A DNA stretch of 64,000 nt from Thermatribacter sp048814795. GTDB taxonomy: Bacteria > Atribacterota > Atribacteria > Atribacterales > Thermatribacteraceae. Shown piece by piece: positions 16,918 to 25,600 of this stretch (its first letter is position 1; the number at the start of each line of letters is the position of its first letter). The stretch lies in the NCBI GenBank assembly GCA_048814795.1, contig CP184673.1, positions 744,001-808,000 on the forward strand. The letters are read 5' to 3'. The translations under genes and the position numbers were made by a program. The notes beneath the pieces are model-generated. The model made no database searches and was not told the origin of the DNA. It saw nothing but the letters and a program-made list of their open reading frames with translations.

Positions 16918-18042
16918 TTGCTTCTTATAACTGTAAATGGCCCCGGGGAAGTTTGCTACAGCTTGCATCCTTTTCTGGAAGCTCTTCGTTCCATTACCGA
17001 AGAAGTAAGAGTCTGGGTAATTATCCCCCCCTGCCAGTTTGCAGGTGGCTGGGAAGAGAAAGCGGTCCGAAGCCTGCCACTTGTTGAGAGAATCGTTAGC
17101 TCCCGCCAGGTTTTCCGGTTTTTGTTTCTGGAGCAGGTAAACTTTCCGAAATTGGGGCTGGTGCTTTTTATGGGTGGAGATCTTTTTTACGCTTACCGTT
17201 TGAAGCGCAAAAGTGGTTATCCGCTCTGGGCTTATGGTATTCCCCCTCGGGGCATTAGAAAAGTGGACCTTTTTTTGGTGCGCTTTGAAAAATATTTGGA
17301 AAACTATCCTCCAGAGAAATGTTTTCTGGTGGGGGATCTCTTGTACTCTCTGTGTTGCATTCGATCCCGGGCCTCTTCGAGCTTTTTTGGGGAAGGAAAA
17401 CCGCGCTTTTTGTTTCTTCCCGGGAGCCGCCCCGCCCTTTATCCTTATATCCTGCCTTTTTATAGCGAGGTGGCTTCTCTGTTGCGCAGGGAATACTATC
17501 CGAAGGCTTCCCTGATATTGGGTTTTCCAGAGTTTCTGGAATTAGAAAGTTTTGTGGAAGTGGAAAGTCAGGTGACATCTCTGTTTAAAACCGTTTGGGG
17601 GCATACTTCCTCCCTGATTGAGGAAAGCGATTTTGCAGTCATGGTTCCCGGCTCGGTTAACCTGGAAGTGGCTTATCGGGGTAAAAAGGGAGTGGTGGTG
17701 TTGCCTCTGGGGAAGGGCGTTGAAAAACTTCCTCTCCAGGGTGTGTGGGGCCTGCTGGATGTTTTGCCGTTTTGGGGTAAAATAGTAAAGCCCAGGTTGG
17801 TGGAAAGATTGAATCAAAAAATCAGGTGGGTTTCCCTGCCCAACCGGGTTTTTGATACCGAGATTTTTCCGGAGTTTCGAGGGAAAATCACTCCTCAGGA
17901 GGTTGTAAGGGGAATAAAAGAAGAGCTTCAGGGAGAAGGTGCCTGGCGATCGGTTCTTGCAAAGGGGAGATTTTCTCAAGATGCGGCGATGCGGTTGGCT
18001 GGAAAGGTTTGCGAATTTCTTGAAGAGCAAGAGTGTTTTTAG
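16918..18042 (+). CDS. Divergent LpxB-like glycosyltransferase paralogue
   Basis: A 374-residue protein of the same length as LpxB and directly downstream of it. It keeps an LpxB-like frame: an opening VNGPGEVCYSLHPFLEALR (compare GETSGD), WAYGIPPRGIRKVDLFLVRF, the loop FLFLPGSRPALYPYILPF, and MVPGSVNLEVAYRGKKGVVV in place of the SGTVTLEMALLG motif. These match the lipid-A-disaccharide-synthase-related class rather than true LpxB. The substrate is unknown; modification of lipid A or of another surface glycolipid is inferred from position. The start is TTG with no strong ribosome site, only seven bases after the lpxB stop, suggesting coupled translation. Its 3' end overlaps the msbA reading frame. 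Confidence 0.7.
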   Translation: MLLITVNGPGEVCYSLHPFLEALRSITEEVRVWVIIPPCQFAGGWEEKAVRSLPLVERIVSSRQVFRFLFLEQVNFPKLGLVLFMGGDLFYAYRLKRKSGYPLWAYGIPPRGIRKVDLFLVRFEKYLENYPPEKCFLVGDLLYSLCCIRSRASSSFFGEGKPRFLFLPGSRPALYPYILPFYSEVASLLRREYYPKASLILGFPEFLELESFVEVESQVTSLFKTVWGHTSSLIEESDFAVMVPGSVNLEVAYRGKKGVVVLPLGKGVEKLPLQGVWGLLDVLPFWGKIVKPRLVERLNQKIRWVSLPNRVFDTEIFPEFRGKITPQEVVRGIKEELQGEGAWRSVLAKGRFSQDAAMRLAGKVCEFLEEQECF

Positions 18043-19759
18043 GAAAAGCAGTTTCTGGCGCTTGTTGAGGTATTTAAAGCCTTACTGGAAATTTGTTCTG
18101 GGCGCCATTTTGATGGCTTTTATCGGAGCCAGCTTCAGCGTTGTTCTTCCCTGGCTGGTTAAGGATATCATAGATAGAGTGCTTCTCGAGCGCAATATTC
18201 GCCTTTTGATGATTATTTCTTTTGGAGTGATAGTAATCTTTTTTGTCAAAGGCGTTGCCTCTTATGTTCAAAACTACTGGATTTCTATTGCTGGCTTCAG
18301 GACCATCACCCGTTTGCGCTCTGAGCTTTACGCTCATCTGCACAATCTTTCTGCCTCTTTTTTCCACGAAAACCCAACTGGAGAAGTCCTTTCTCGCATG
18401 ACCAACGACATATCTATACTCCAGAACTTCTTTGCCAACGTGTTTTTGAATATTTTTATGGACATTCTGATTTTCCTTGGTTCCCTGGTTTTCCTGTTTT
18501 TCATTCACTGGAAACTGGCCCTTTTTTCGGTGGCTGTTTTCCCCCTGGTGGGTGTGTGCATAGACTATCTGGGAAAAAGAATTAGAGGAGCTTCGCATCT
18601 TTTGCAAAAGAAGACGGCAACTTTAACTTCCCTTATTGAACGGGCGGTTACTGGAATGAAAATTATTCAGTCCTATGTAAGCTCGCCCTACGAGGTACAA
18701 CGTTTTGAGACTGAAAACGAAATTAACTTCAGGTTGGCCATGAAACAGGCTCGGGCCAAGGCCTTGCTTACTCCACTTGTAGAACTGATCGCTTCCTGTG
18801 CGCTTACCGCGGTTGTCTGGTTTGGAGGAAGAGAAGTCATTCGGGGAAACCTCACTCCTGGAGGGCTGGTTGCCTTTCTTGGTTACCTGGTTACTGCTGC
18901 TTCACCTCTTTCCAGTTTCAGCAGGGGCTTCCAGATACTTCAGCAGAGCCTGGCTTCGGCGGAGCGCATTTTTGAATTTCTGGATACCCCTCCCCAGATA
19001 AAGGATGAAGAGGGCAACATAGACAAAAAAGAGGTTACTCAGGGCCTTAACATCAAAAACGTTTCTTTTTCTTACCGAGGGGAAAAGGTGCTCAGGGATT
19101 TTAGTCTGGAGGTGAAAATTGGGGAGAAGGTGGGTATTGTAGGTCCCAGTGGAGCTGGAAAAAGCACTTTGATTAACCTGCTTTTGCGTTTTTATGATCC
19201 GGATTCAGGAAGCATTGAAATAGATGGTATTGATATTCGCCGGATTCGGCTTTCTTCGTTGCGCAACCTGATCGGAGTGGTACTGCAAGATGCCCTGGTT
19301 CTGGGAGGGACGATTTGGGAAAATATTCTGTATGGAAAACTTAATGCTCGACCTGCGGAGATTTTTGAGGCTGCCAGAAAGGCGCGAGCTCATGATTTTG
19401 TAATGACGCTTGAGAAAGGTTATGATACCAATGTTGGAGATGCAGGGTGCCGCCTTTCAGGTGGTCAGAAGCAGCGTATCGCCATTGCCCGGGCTTTTTT
19501 GAAGAATCCACCCATTCTGGTTTTTGATGAGGCTACTTCTAACCTGGATCCAGAATCGGAACGCTACATTCGAGAAGCAATTGCCGAAATCGAGCGGGAC
19601 AAAATTGTTATTGTGGTGGCTCACTCACCGGCTATGGTTAAGGATCTGGACAGGATTGTTTTACTCTGGGACGGGACTGTTAAGGCTCAGGGTTCTCACC
19701 AGGAGCTTCTTGCTTCCTGTGAAGAATATCGCCGCCTGTTTGGAGGAATAGGGGAATGA
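17981..19759 (+). CDS. msbA: Lipid A export ABC transporter, MsbA type
   Basis: A half-size exporter with an N-terminal six-helix membrane domain and a C-terminal ATPase. Visible are Walker A GPSGAGKSTLINL, the Q-loop in LIGVVLQDALVLGG, signature LSGGQKQRIAIARAF, Walker B ILVFDEATSNLDPE and the switch histidine in VVAHSPAM. Family knowledge and the position at the end of the lpx cluster point to flipping of lipid A-core across the inner membrane; a general lipid or drug exporter is the alternative. The start is uncertain: ATG 17981 follows AGGGGAG by about ten bases, ATG 17939 is further upstream and TTG 18020 downstream, all inside the preceding gene. The stop overlaps ddl by four bases. Confidence 0.9.
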   Translation: MRRCGWLERFANFLKSKSVFRKSSFWRLLRYLKPYWKFVLGAILMAFIGASFSVVLPWLVKDIIDRVLLERNIRLLMIISFGVIVIFFVKGVASYVQNYWISIAGFRTITRLRSELYAHLHNLSASFFHENPTGEVLSRMTNDISILQNFFANVFLNIFMDILIFLGSLVFLFFIHWKLALFSVAVFPLVGVCIDYLGKRIRGASHLLQKKTATLTSLIERAVTGMKIIQSYVSSPYEVQRFETENEINFRLAMKQARAKALLTPLVELIASCALTAVVWFGGREVIRGNLTPGGLVAFLGYLVTAASPLSSFSRGFQILQQSLASAERIFEFLDTPPQIKDEEGNIDKKEVTQGLNIKNVSFSYRGEKVLRDFSLEVKIGEKVGIVGPSGAGKSTLINLLLRFYDPDSGSIEIDGIDIRRIRLSSLRNLIGVVLQDALVLGGTIWENILYGKLNARPAEIFEAARKARAHDFVMTLEKGYDTNVGDAGCRLSGGQKQRIAIARAFLKNPPILVFDEATSNLDPESERYIREAIAEIERDKIVIVVAHSPAMVKDLDRIVLLWDGTVKAQGSHQELLASCEEYRRLFGGIGE

Positions 19760-20823
19760 GAAAAATACGTTTGGCAGTTTTAATGGGTGGCCGGGGTGAA
19801 GAGCATGAAGTGAGTTTGAGCTCGGGGTCCGGAGTAATTCAACATGTTGATTATGAAAAATACCTGGTGCGTCCGGTGATTATCAGTCGGGAGGGGATAT
19901 GGAAAATCACCACTGCTTTCCTCACTGAACCTGCTGCTCTGGATGAACTTAGTTTTGAACCCTACCAGGTTGGAGAAGCCATAGAGGTGCTCCGCAGGGA
20001 AGTGGACCTGGTGTTCATAACTTTGCATGGAAGATTGGGAGAGGATGGCACCATTCAGGGAATGCTGGATATAGCTGGTATGACTTATGTTGGCTCGGGA
20101 GTTACCGCCAGTGCTTTGGGGATGCATAAGGCCTTTTTCAGAATCATTGCCAAGCATGTGGGCGTTACAGTTCCTCCGGGTCTTGTGATAGACAGAACCC
20201 AGTGGGAAGAGAAGTCGGAACTTCTCCTCTTCCAGGTCCGATCTTTTGGCTCCTGGGTGGTGAAGCCAGTTTCTCAGGGTTCAAGCATTGGTGTTTTTAT
20301 GGTTGAGAGTTTCTCCGAGCTTGGGGAAGCTGTAGGTGAGGTCCTGAAATTGGACCAGGGCGTTATCATCGAAAAAAGGATTAAGGGTCCGGAGGTAACC
20401 TGTGGGGTTCTGGGAGGCGGCAGAAAAGAGTTGCTCCCCTTGCCCCCTACCCTTATCGTGCCCCGACAACGAGAGTTTTTTGATTACTTTTCCAAATACA
20501 CCCCTGGCGCCACCCTGGAAATCACTCCTGCTCCTCTTCCTGAAAAGGTTATAAAAAAGCTGCAGGAAGACGCTCTTTTGATGCACAGAACCTTAGGATG
20601 TCGAGGTATGTCGAGATCCGACTTTATTTATGATGAAAAAGAAGATCGGCTCTACCTTCTGGAAATCAATACCATACCCGGGCTTACTCCCACCAGCTTG
20701 ATTCCTCAGGCCTGTCGGGCTATGGGCATGAGCTTTAAGGATTTGATCGATTACCTGGTTGAAGACTCTCTTTCTGCCAGTGACTTGCGGTACAGTTCAC
20801 GGATTTTTAACAAAATCGGTTGA
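19756..20823 (+). CDS. ddl: D-alanine--D-alanine ligase
   Basis: Makes the D-Ala-D-Ala dipeptide for peptidoglycan precursors. The 355-residue ATP-grasp protein shows LMGGRGEEHEVSLSSG at the N-terminus, LHGRLGEDGTIQGMLD, SALGMHK, WVVKPVSQGSSIGV, and the metal-binding end LLEINTIPGLTPTSLIPQ. The length fits the longer DdlA-like forms. The ATG lies in the msbA stop codon. The final 20 or so residues extend past the usual end and are encoded in the overlap with the convergent DUF4416 gene. It closes the wall and outer-membrane operon that opened with murA. Confidence 0.95.
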   Translation: MRKIRLAVLMGGRGEEHEVSLSSGSGVIQHVDYEKYLVRPVIISREGIWKITTAFLTEPAALDELSFEPYQVGEAIEVLRREVDLVFITLHGRLGEDGTIQGMLDIAGMTYVGSGVTASALGMHKAFFRIIAKHVGVTVPPGLVIDRTQWEEKSELLLFQVRSFGSWVVKPVSQGSSIGVFMVESFSELGEAVGEVLKLDQGVIIEKRIKGPEVTCGVLGGGRKELLPLPPTLIVPRQREFFDYFSKYTPGATLEITPAPLPEKVIKKLQEDALLMHRTLGCRGMSRSDFIYDEKEDRLYLLEINTIPGLTPTSLIPQACRAMGMSFKDLIDYLVEDSLSASDLRYSSRIFNKIG

Positions 20824-21293
20824 TAGGCTTCGCTGGCATAATCCGGGTAGGTATATTCGAAAGGACGGAAAGCTCCCTTTTCCCATTTGATGGTGGCTTC
20901 TGCGTAAATTCCTTTTCCAATGTATACCCGGTGGGAAAAATTTTTGGTGGTGGCCAGGACGATTTTTCCTCCGTCAAAGTAGCCCGGATCCAGGTTGATT
21001 CTGCGCTCTTTTTGCTCGTCTCCGGTCTGAACTTCTATCTGGTTGGTGGCGATTTTGATATCCGCCAGCTGTCCTGGATCGATGAGGGGCTCGAAAACCA
21101 GAAAAACCCGGGTTAGCTGCTCTCCAATATTGCGATAATAGTTGGTGTGGATGAAAGGAAGGTGAGGGCTTTCCCACTCTATTTTTCCAAAATGCTCTTC
21201 AAGGAGCGGTTTTACCTTTTCCAGAATTTCCCGCTCCGGATAAAGAATGGCGATGAAAAGCTTCACTGGTTTGGGCTGGCGAATTATTCCCAT
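20751..21293 (-). CDS. DUF4416-family protein
   Basis: A 180-residue soluble protein on the minus strand. It begins MGIIRQPKPVKLFIAILY, a typical opening of the DUF4416 family found in anaerobic thermophiles and deltaproteobacteria, and contains FIHTNYYRNIGEQL, RRINLDPGYFDGGKIVLATTK and the closing TYPDYASEAY. No function is established. It begins at ATG with GGAGGT eight bases upstream. It is convergent with ddl and overlaps it by 73 bases at the 3' ends, so transcription of one could affect the other. The 385 bases beyond its start hold no recognisable gene. Confidence 0.8.
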   Translation of the reverse strand: MGIIRQPKPVKLFIAILYPEREILEKVKPLLEEHFGKIEWESPHLPFIHTNYYRNIGEQLTRVFLVFEPLIDPGQLADIKIATNQIEVQTGDEQKERRINLDPGYFDGGKIVLATTKNFSHRVYIGKGIYAEATIKWEKGAFRPFEYTYPDYASEAYQPILLKIRELYRKSLAERESSTR

Positions 21294-21678
21294 GACGACC
21301 TCCGCTTTTATGAGACTCTTTTTTAGAATATTATATATTTTTGCGGTAGGACACTTATTCCGGTCGGTTGATTCTCGGTTTTGGACTGGTAGCTACTATT
21401 GTGCTTCACAAAGTAGTTTGCTTCCACATACCCTAGTTTATAGGATGGTTGTGCTGACTAAAGTCTTTTGCTATGGATGTCTGGTTGTCAATGAAAGCAT
21501 TGCCTTTATGTTTGTTTCTGAATGTTGACCTTTCAAGCTTCCCAAGTGTTCTCTTTCAGGTTTTCGGAAGTACACTTTTGTTTTCTTTGGCGACCTTTGA
21601 AAGACAATCTCTAGAGTTGTTTCTTAGCAGCTTCTCTACTGGTTAGGTCTATACATTCCTGTAAAAAACAATCAAGAT
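21294..21678. other. Intergenic stretch without a supported gene
   Basis: Between the start of the DUF4416 gene and the left end of the dead insertion element I see no open frame with a ribosome site or a known family. An AT-rich segment (around 21325-21345, reading TATAAT on the minus strand) may carry the promoter of the minus-strand gene, but no clear -35 partner was found. Confidence 0.4.
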
Positions 21679-22945
21679 GGATACTTGATTTCCCCCCAGT
21701 TTGGTGGAGACAAAGAAAAGAGAGTATAATCTCAACTGGGGTGTCAAAGAATGGAAAAGTGGTTCGTAGGCAGCATGATCGAGAATTAAAGTTGGAGATT
21801 CTTCGGCTGATTCAAGAGGAAAAAATCCGTAGCTCAGATAGCCTGGGATTTTGATATCCGAGCAAACCTCATTCGCAAGTGGAAGAGAGCTTTCCGGGAG
21901 CGCCCTCGAAAACCTCCTTGGCAAAGAACCTTGCAAAAGAAGAAGCTTATGTGCGCCAGTCAGAGAGGGATTTAAAAAGGGTTACGGAAGGAAGGGGATA
22001 TTTTAAAAAAAAGTGCATGAACTCTTCTCAAAGACACCAAGATAAAGTTTCGCTTTAGGGATGAACACTGCTCCCTCTTCTCGGCAGAGACGGCTTAAGG
22101 CTTGAAAGTCTCGGTGAGCGCTTATTATGCTTTTCGAAAGAGAGGCGAATCGAAAAGAAGCCGGAAAAACTGGAAACTGATGCAGGCTATTCAGGAAGCC
22201 TTCCGAGAGATTTGCAAGAACTATGGGAGTCCCAGGATTACCGCTTTACTAAGGAAGAGGAGTTATAGCTGTGGTGAGAACCGGGTGGTGGAATTGATGC
22301 ACCAGATGGGTCTTCAGGGTAGAAGAAGGAAGCGTTATTAAGGAACCACCAGATCTTCCCATCCTCGCCACAAATTTCCCAATCTCCTGAATTAGAATTT
22401 TCGATGTGAAAAACCAAGTGCATCTCTTGTTACGATATCACCTATATTCCTACCAGAGAAGGATGGCTTTATCTGGCTGTTATCCTGGATCTTCGCTCCT
22501 GCAAAATTGTGGGTTGGGAAAGTGGGCGAGCGTTTATCTCAGACGCTCACCATTGCCTCTCTGAAAAGCTCAAGCGAGAAGGAAACCATCCTCCGGCTTC
22601 TGGCATCATTCCGATCAGGGGTTGCCGTATGGAGATTCTTTCTACCAGGATATCTTAAGGAAATATGGATTTCTGGATAAGTTAGTCGGAAGGGTAATTG
22701 TTATGATAAGCTCTGCGTGGAATCATTCTTCAAAACCTTAAAAACTGAGTGCATCAACCAAGAACGTATGGTACTCGGGAGGAAGCAAAACGGAGCCTCT
22801 TTGCCTATATCGAGGGATTCTACAATTGCAAGAGGCTTCATTCCGCCCTGGGATATAATAGTCCTGAGGAATTTGAAAAACAGTATGAGCTAACACAGTA
22901 AAGAGTACCAAAAAGTACCTCCACTTTTTGGGGAAGTCCAAACTA
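21679..22945 (+). mobile_element. Degenerate IS3-family insertion sequence
   Basis: The segment has the two-frame organisation of an IS3-type element with imperfect terminal repeats. The left end (about 21684-21712, GATTTCCCCCCAGTTTGGTG) resembles the inverse of the right end (about 22915-22941, read on the minus strand GGACTTCCCCAAAAAGTGG); both share CCCC, A-rich and GTGGAG blocks. Inside lie a helix-turn-helix orfA and an rve-type orfB, both broken by frameshifts and stop codons. No target-site duplication was identified. It is inert unless complemented in trans. Confidence 0.75.
21745..22901 (+). pseudogene. IS3-family transposase remnant (orfA plus orfB)
   Basis: Reading across frames recovers an orfA helix-turn-helix (KSVAQIAWDFDIRANLIRKWKRAF, in pieces), then an orfB start (KVSVSAYYAFRKRGESKRS, GSPRITALLRKR, MHQMGLQGRRRKRY). 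The rve core is broken: SRKGNCYDKLCVESFFKTLK near 22690-22740 and KRLHSALGYNSPEEFEKQYE near 22830-22890. Several frameshifts and in-frame stops separate these blocks, for example the TAA after GRRRKRY at 22339. The longest intact piece is only 79 codons (22102-22341). The pattern is of an old, decaying copy. Confidence 0.85.
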
Positions 22946-23193
22946 TAAAGCAAGAGAGGGAGAGAGGAAAAGAATATTCCAGGAAGTCTATAACAACATC
23001 CCGATGATGCGAGAACCGGTGAGTGCTCTGCGTATGACCTTCAAAGCCCTGACCCAGGATATGTCCTGGGTTCCTGTGATATGAAAGACTGTAATCTGGA
23101 TGAGTGAGGCAAAAGAAATCACCATCAACAAATGGATATGGTTTTAAAGAATATCCCTACAATAAGTTGACGCTATCGAACCTATATATTGTC
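22946..23193. other. Intergenic stretch, possible further relic
   Basis: A short open frame near 22980-23082 reads QEVYNNIPMMREPVSALRMT and then stops. I do not recognise it and cannot tell whether it belongs to the neighbouring dead element or to another lost gene. No ribosome site precedes it. Confidence 0.3.
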
Positions 23194-23223
23194 TTGACAT
23201 TTGGGTTTGTCTTGTTTTAAAAT
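23194..23223 (+). promoter_or_regulatory. Sigma-70-type promoter of the LacI-regulated operon
   Basis: TTGACA at 23194-23199, an 18-base spacer, and TAAAAT at 23218-23223. It lies about 50 bases before the regulator start, and its start point would fall inside the doubled palindrome that follows, an arrangement that allows repression. Confidence 0.7.
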
Positions 23224-23224
23224 A

Positions 23225-23253
23225 CTGTCAACGTTGACAGTCAACGTTGACAG
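23225..23253 (+). promoter_or_regulatory. Doubled palindromic operator, probable LacI-family binding site
   Basis: CTGTCAACGTTGACAG at 23225-23240 is a perfect 16-base palindrome with the central CG step typical of LacI-family sites. The unit TCAACGTTGACAG is repeated directly at 23228-23240 and 23241-23253, giving a second palindrome GTCAACGTTGAC (23240-23251) centred 13 bases further on. The pair starts two bases after the -10 box, so bound repressor would block initiation. The likely ligand-responsive protein is the LacI-type regulator encoded just downstream (autoregulation, inference). Confidence 0.75.
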
Positions 23254-23273
23254 TACAATTAAGGGTGGTTATT

Positions 23274-24332
23274 GTGTTCCCTACCTTGGAAGATGTTGCA
23301 AGAAAAGCTGGAGTTTCAGCGAGGACTGTTTCAAGGGTTATTAATGGAGAGCCTTGGGTAAATCAGGTTACGCGGGAAAAGGTTTTGAGAGCGATTGAAG
23401 AGTTAGGATATAGACCCAATAGCTTGGCAAGGGGGTTGAAAAAAGCCAAAAACAATGTTGTTGGCTATGTTTTACCTGATATGTCAAGCCAGTTCTTTGG
23501 ATTGATTGGGAGGGTTATTGAGAGAATATTAAGAAAAGCTGGGTATAGTCTTATTGTTAGCTCAACAGATAACAAACCCTCTCTCGAAGCAGAAGCATTA
23601 CATTTACTTATAGATCAAAGAGTCAGCGGGATCATTCTTGCTTCTTTGGGTCATTTGGGTGATTCCGCAAAATCCTTTTTGCAAGCTCTTCAAATCCCTG
23701 TTGTGGTTATCGATAATGAGGTGGAAGGTTTAAGGTCCGATGTTGTTCTTCATGACAACCTTCGAGGTTCGTATCTTTTGACTCGTCATCTTATCGAGCA
23801 TGGACATACGAGAATTGCCTTTATTGGTGGTCCGCTAAATCAGACTTCGGGTGCTTTAAGATTGGCAGGGTATAGAATGGCACTTGAGGAGATAGGCATA
23901 TCCTACGATGATAGTTTAGTAAAGATTGGGGATTGGCAAGCTAGCAGTGGTTACGAACTAACCCTTGAACTAATTGATACCGTATCTTTCACTGCTCTTT
24001 TTTCTGCCAACTTTGACATGGCCTTAGGAGTGCTAAAGGCTTTCCAAAGAAAAAGTATTTCGATTCCGGAAGAGGTCGCCCTCGTTGCTTTTGATGGTCT
24101 CGGTCTTGCTCAATTTACCGATCCTCCGCTTACAACCTTGAGGGATGTTGAGAGAAAAATTGGCATTATCGCAGCTCGTCTACTACTGGGTAGGATCGAA
24201 AACCCTGATCGTTTCCGCAAGGAACTAAAAGTTGTAGTTCCCGTGGAATTGTGTATTAGGAGATCTTGTGGTTGTTATTTTTATGGAAGTAGCAAAGACA
24301 AAAGCAATAATAAGGGGGTAGAAAAATGTTAA
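23274..24332 (+). CDS. LacI-family transcriptional regulator
   Basis: A 352-residue repressor. The N-terminal DNA-binding domain reads TLEDVARKAGVSARTVSRVI followed by the hinge helix region NSLARGLKKAK. A periplasmic-binding-protein-like effector domain follows (GYVLPDMSSQFFGLI, HTRIAFIGGP, VALVAFDGLGLAQFTDPPLTT). GTG 23274, six bases after AAGGGTGG, is the likely start; the earlier ATG at 23247 lies within the operator and would be too close to the transcription start. The 3' end overlaps the M24 gene by seven bases, so regulator and enzymes share a transcript. The effector is unknown; a small sugar or guanidino-type solute matching the downstream transporter is expected. Confidence 0.93.
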   Translation: MFPTLEDVARKAGVSARTVSRVINGEPWVNQVTREKVLRAIEELGYRPNSLARGLKKAKNNVVGYVLPDMSSQFFGLIGRVIERILRKAGYSLIVSSTDNKPSLEAEALHLLIDQRVSGIILASLGHLGDSAKSFLQALQIPVVVIDNEVEGLRSDVVLHDNLRGSYLLTRHLIEHGHTRIAFIGGPLNQTSGALRLAGYRMALEEIGISYDDSLVKIGDWQASSGYELTLELIDTVSFTALFSANFDMALGVLKAFQRKSISIPEEVALVAFDGLGLAQFTDPPLTTLRDVERKIGIIAARLLLGRIENPDRFRKELKVVVPVELCIRRSCGCYFYGSSKDKSNNKGVEKC

Positions 24333-25489
24333 AAGCGATACCTGAGAGTGAGTTTCAGGAACGCATTAAAAAAATTCAGGAGAAACTCTGGGAACATAAT
24401 TTTGATGCTTACCTTGTACACTCTAATGAAGCTGACCAGGGAAATGTTCGTTACCTGAGCGATCACTGGCCTGTTTTTGAGAGTGCTGGTGTCATTGTGC
24501 CCAAAGAAGGTGAACCGATCCTGCTCATAGGTCCTGAGGCTGAATCTTTTGCAAAAGAACGAAGCAAAATTCGGAAAGTCCGCAAGCTTCTTGAGTATCG
24601 GGAAGCAGCAGATCCAGAATACCCTGATATTGAGGTAAGCACCTTTGAAGAGATATTTGATGAAGTTTCTGAAGGCAAAGGCATACGGCGTCTGGCTTTG
24701 GGAGACTATACCATCCTTCCTGTGCCAGTTCTTGAAGGAGTTCGAAAAGCACTTGGTAAAGAGGGAGAGATTGTACGTGCGGAGTGGATTATTGCCGAGT
24801 TGAGATCTGTTAAGTCTGAAAATGAAATTGCCCTCCTTCGCGAAGCTCATCGTATCAGCGAGCTGGTCCTTGAAGATGTTCTCCGCTCTATTCGGCCAGG
24901 CATGACCGAGAGAGAAACACTTGGAATTGTGTATGAATCTATGTACCGTCATGGGGCAGAAAGTGAAGCTTTTCCCAACTATGTTTTTGGAGGAAGAAGA
25001 ACCCGAAACGCCATTGATCGTGCCAGTGACAGAACCCTCAAGGAAGGAGAGCTGATTCAGCTCTGTATCGGAGCTCGTTTTGGAGGATATGCTTCTTCTG
25101 TGGGACGACCCATAATCTTTGGAAAAATGCCTGAAGAGATGCGGAAAAGAGTTCAGTTTGGCCTGGATGCTCACCGGAAGACTCTGGAGTGGATACAAGA
25201 GGGTGTTATCGCCAAGGATGTGGCCATGAAATACTACGAGTACTTCCTGCAGCATGGCTATGCTGCAAATTACCTTTATGGTCCCTGTCATGGAACTGGT
25301 ATCATTGAAGTTGAAAAACCCTGGATGGAAAAGACCTCTAATTATCCCCTGAAGGAGAACATGACCTTCATGGCCGACACCTTCTTCACTTCTGAGGAGT
25401 ATGGTTTTCGCTGGGAAGACGGTTTCCGGGTAACAAAAGATGGTGTTGAGCTTTTTTCAAGTGCCCGCTGGGAGATCATTGAGCTATGA
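24326..25489 (+). CDS. M24 (creatinase/prolidase-fold) hydrolase lacking most metal ligands
   Basis: A 387-residue protein with an N-terminal creatinase domain (FDAYLVHSNEADQGNVRYLSD) and a C-terminal pita-bread domain (ELRSVKSENEIALLREAHRI, IRPGMTERE). In metallopeptidases of this fold five residues (D, D, H, E, E) bind two metals. Here the corresponding positions read LCIG (D to C), SSVGRP (D to S), CHGTG (H kept), FMADTFF (E to D) and RWEDGFRVT (E kept). A dinuclear peptidase is therefore unlikely. Metal-independent members such as creatinase, and ring-opening relatives such as ectoine hydrolase, are better models. The next gene is creatininase-family, which strengthens a C-N hydrolase role on a small molecule (inference). 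Confidence 0.8.
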   Translation: MLKAIPESEFQERIKKIQEKLWEHNFDAYLVHSNEADQGNVRYLSDHWPVFESAGVIVPKEGEPILLIGPEAESFAKERSKIRKVRKLLEYREAADPEYPDIEVSTFEEIFDEVSEGKGIRRLALGDYTILPVPVLEGVRKALGKEGEIVRAEWIIAELRSVKSENEIALLREAHRISELVLEDVLRSIRPGMTERETLGIVYESMYRHGAESEAFPNYVFGGRRTRNAIDRASDRTLKEGELIQLCIGARFGGYASSVGRPIIFGKMPEEMRKRVQFGLDAHRKTLEWIQEGVIAKDVAMKYYEYFLQHGYAANYLYGPCHGTGIIEVEKPWMEKTSNYPLKENMTFMADTFFTSEEYGFRWEDGFRVTKDGVELFSSARWEIIEL

Positions 25490-25600
25490 GAGTGTAAATT
25501 TTGGCTGGAGAAGATGCCTTATGGGAGAGGATCCTCTTGTTAAGCTTCAGGATTGTTCTATTATTTTAATATCGATAAAAACTAGGGAGGTTATTTGAGT

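Noticed and set aside
21247..21528. A 93-codon plus-strand frame near the DUF4416 gene
   Set aside because: It overlaps the start of the better-supported minus-strand gene and has no family pattern.
23225..23253. Direct repeats that might suggest a CRISPR array
   Set aside because: There are only two 13-base units without spacers, centred on palindromes at a promoter; an operator explains them.
24329..25291. A 320-codon minus-strand frame opposite the M24 gene
   Set aside because: The plus-strand protein has extensive family matches; the antisense frame has none.
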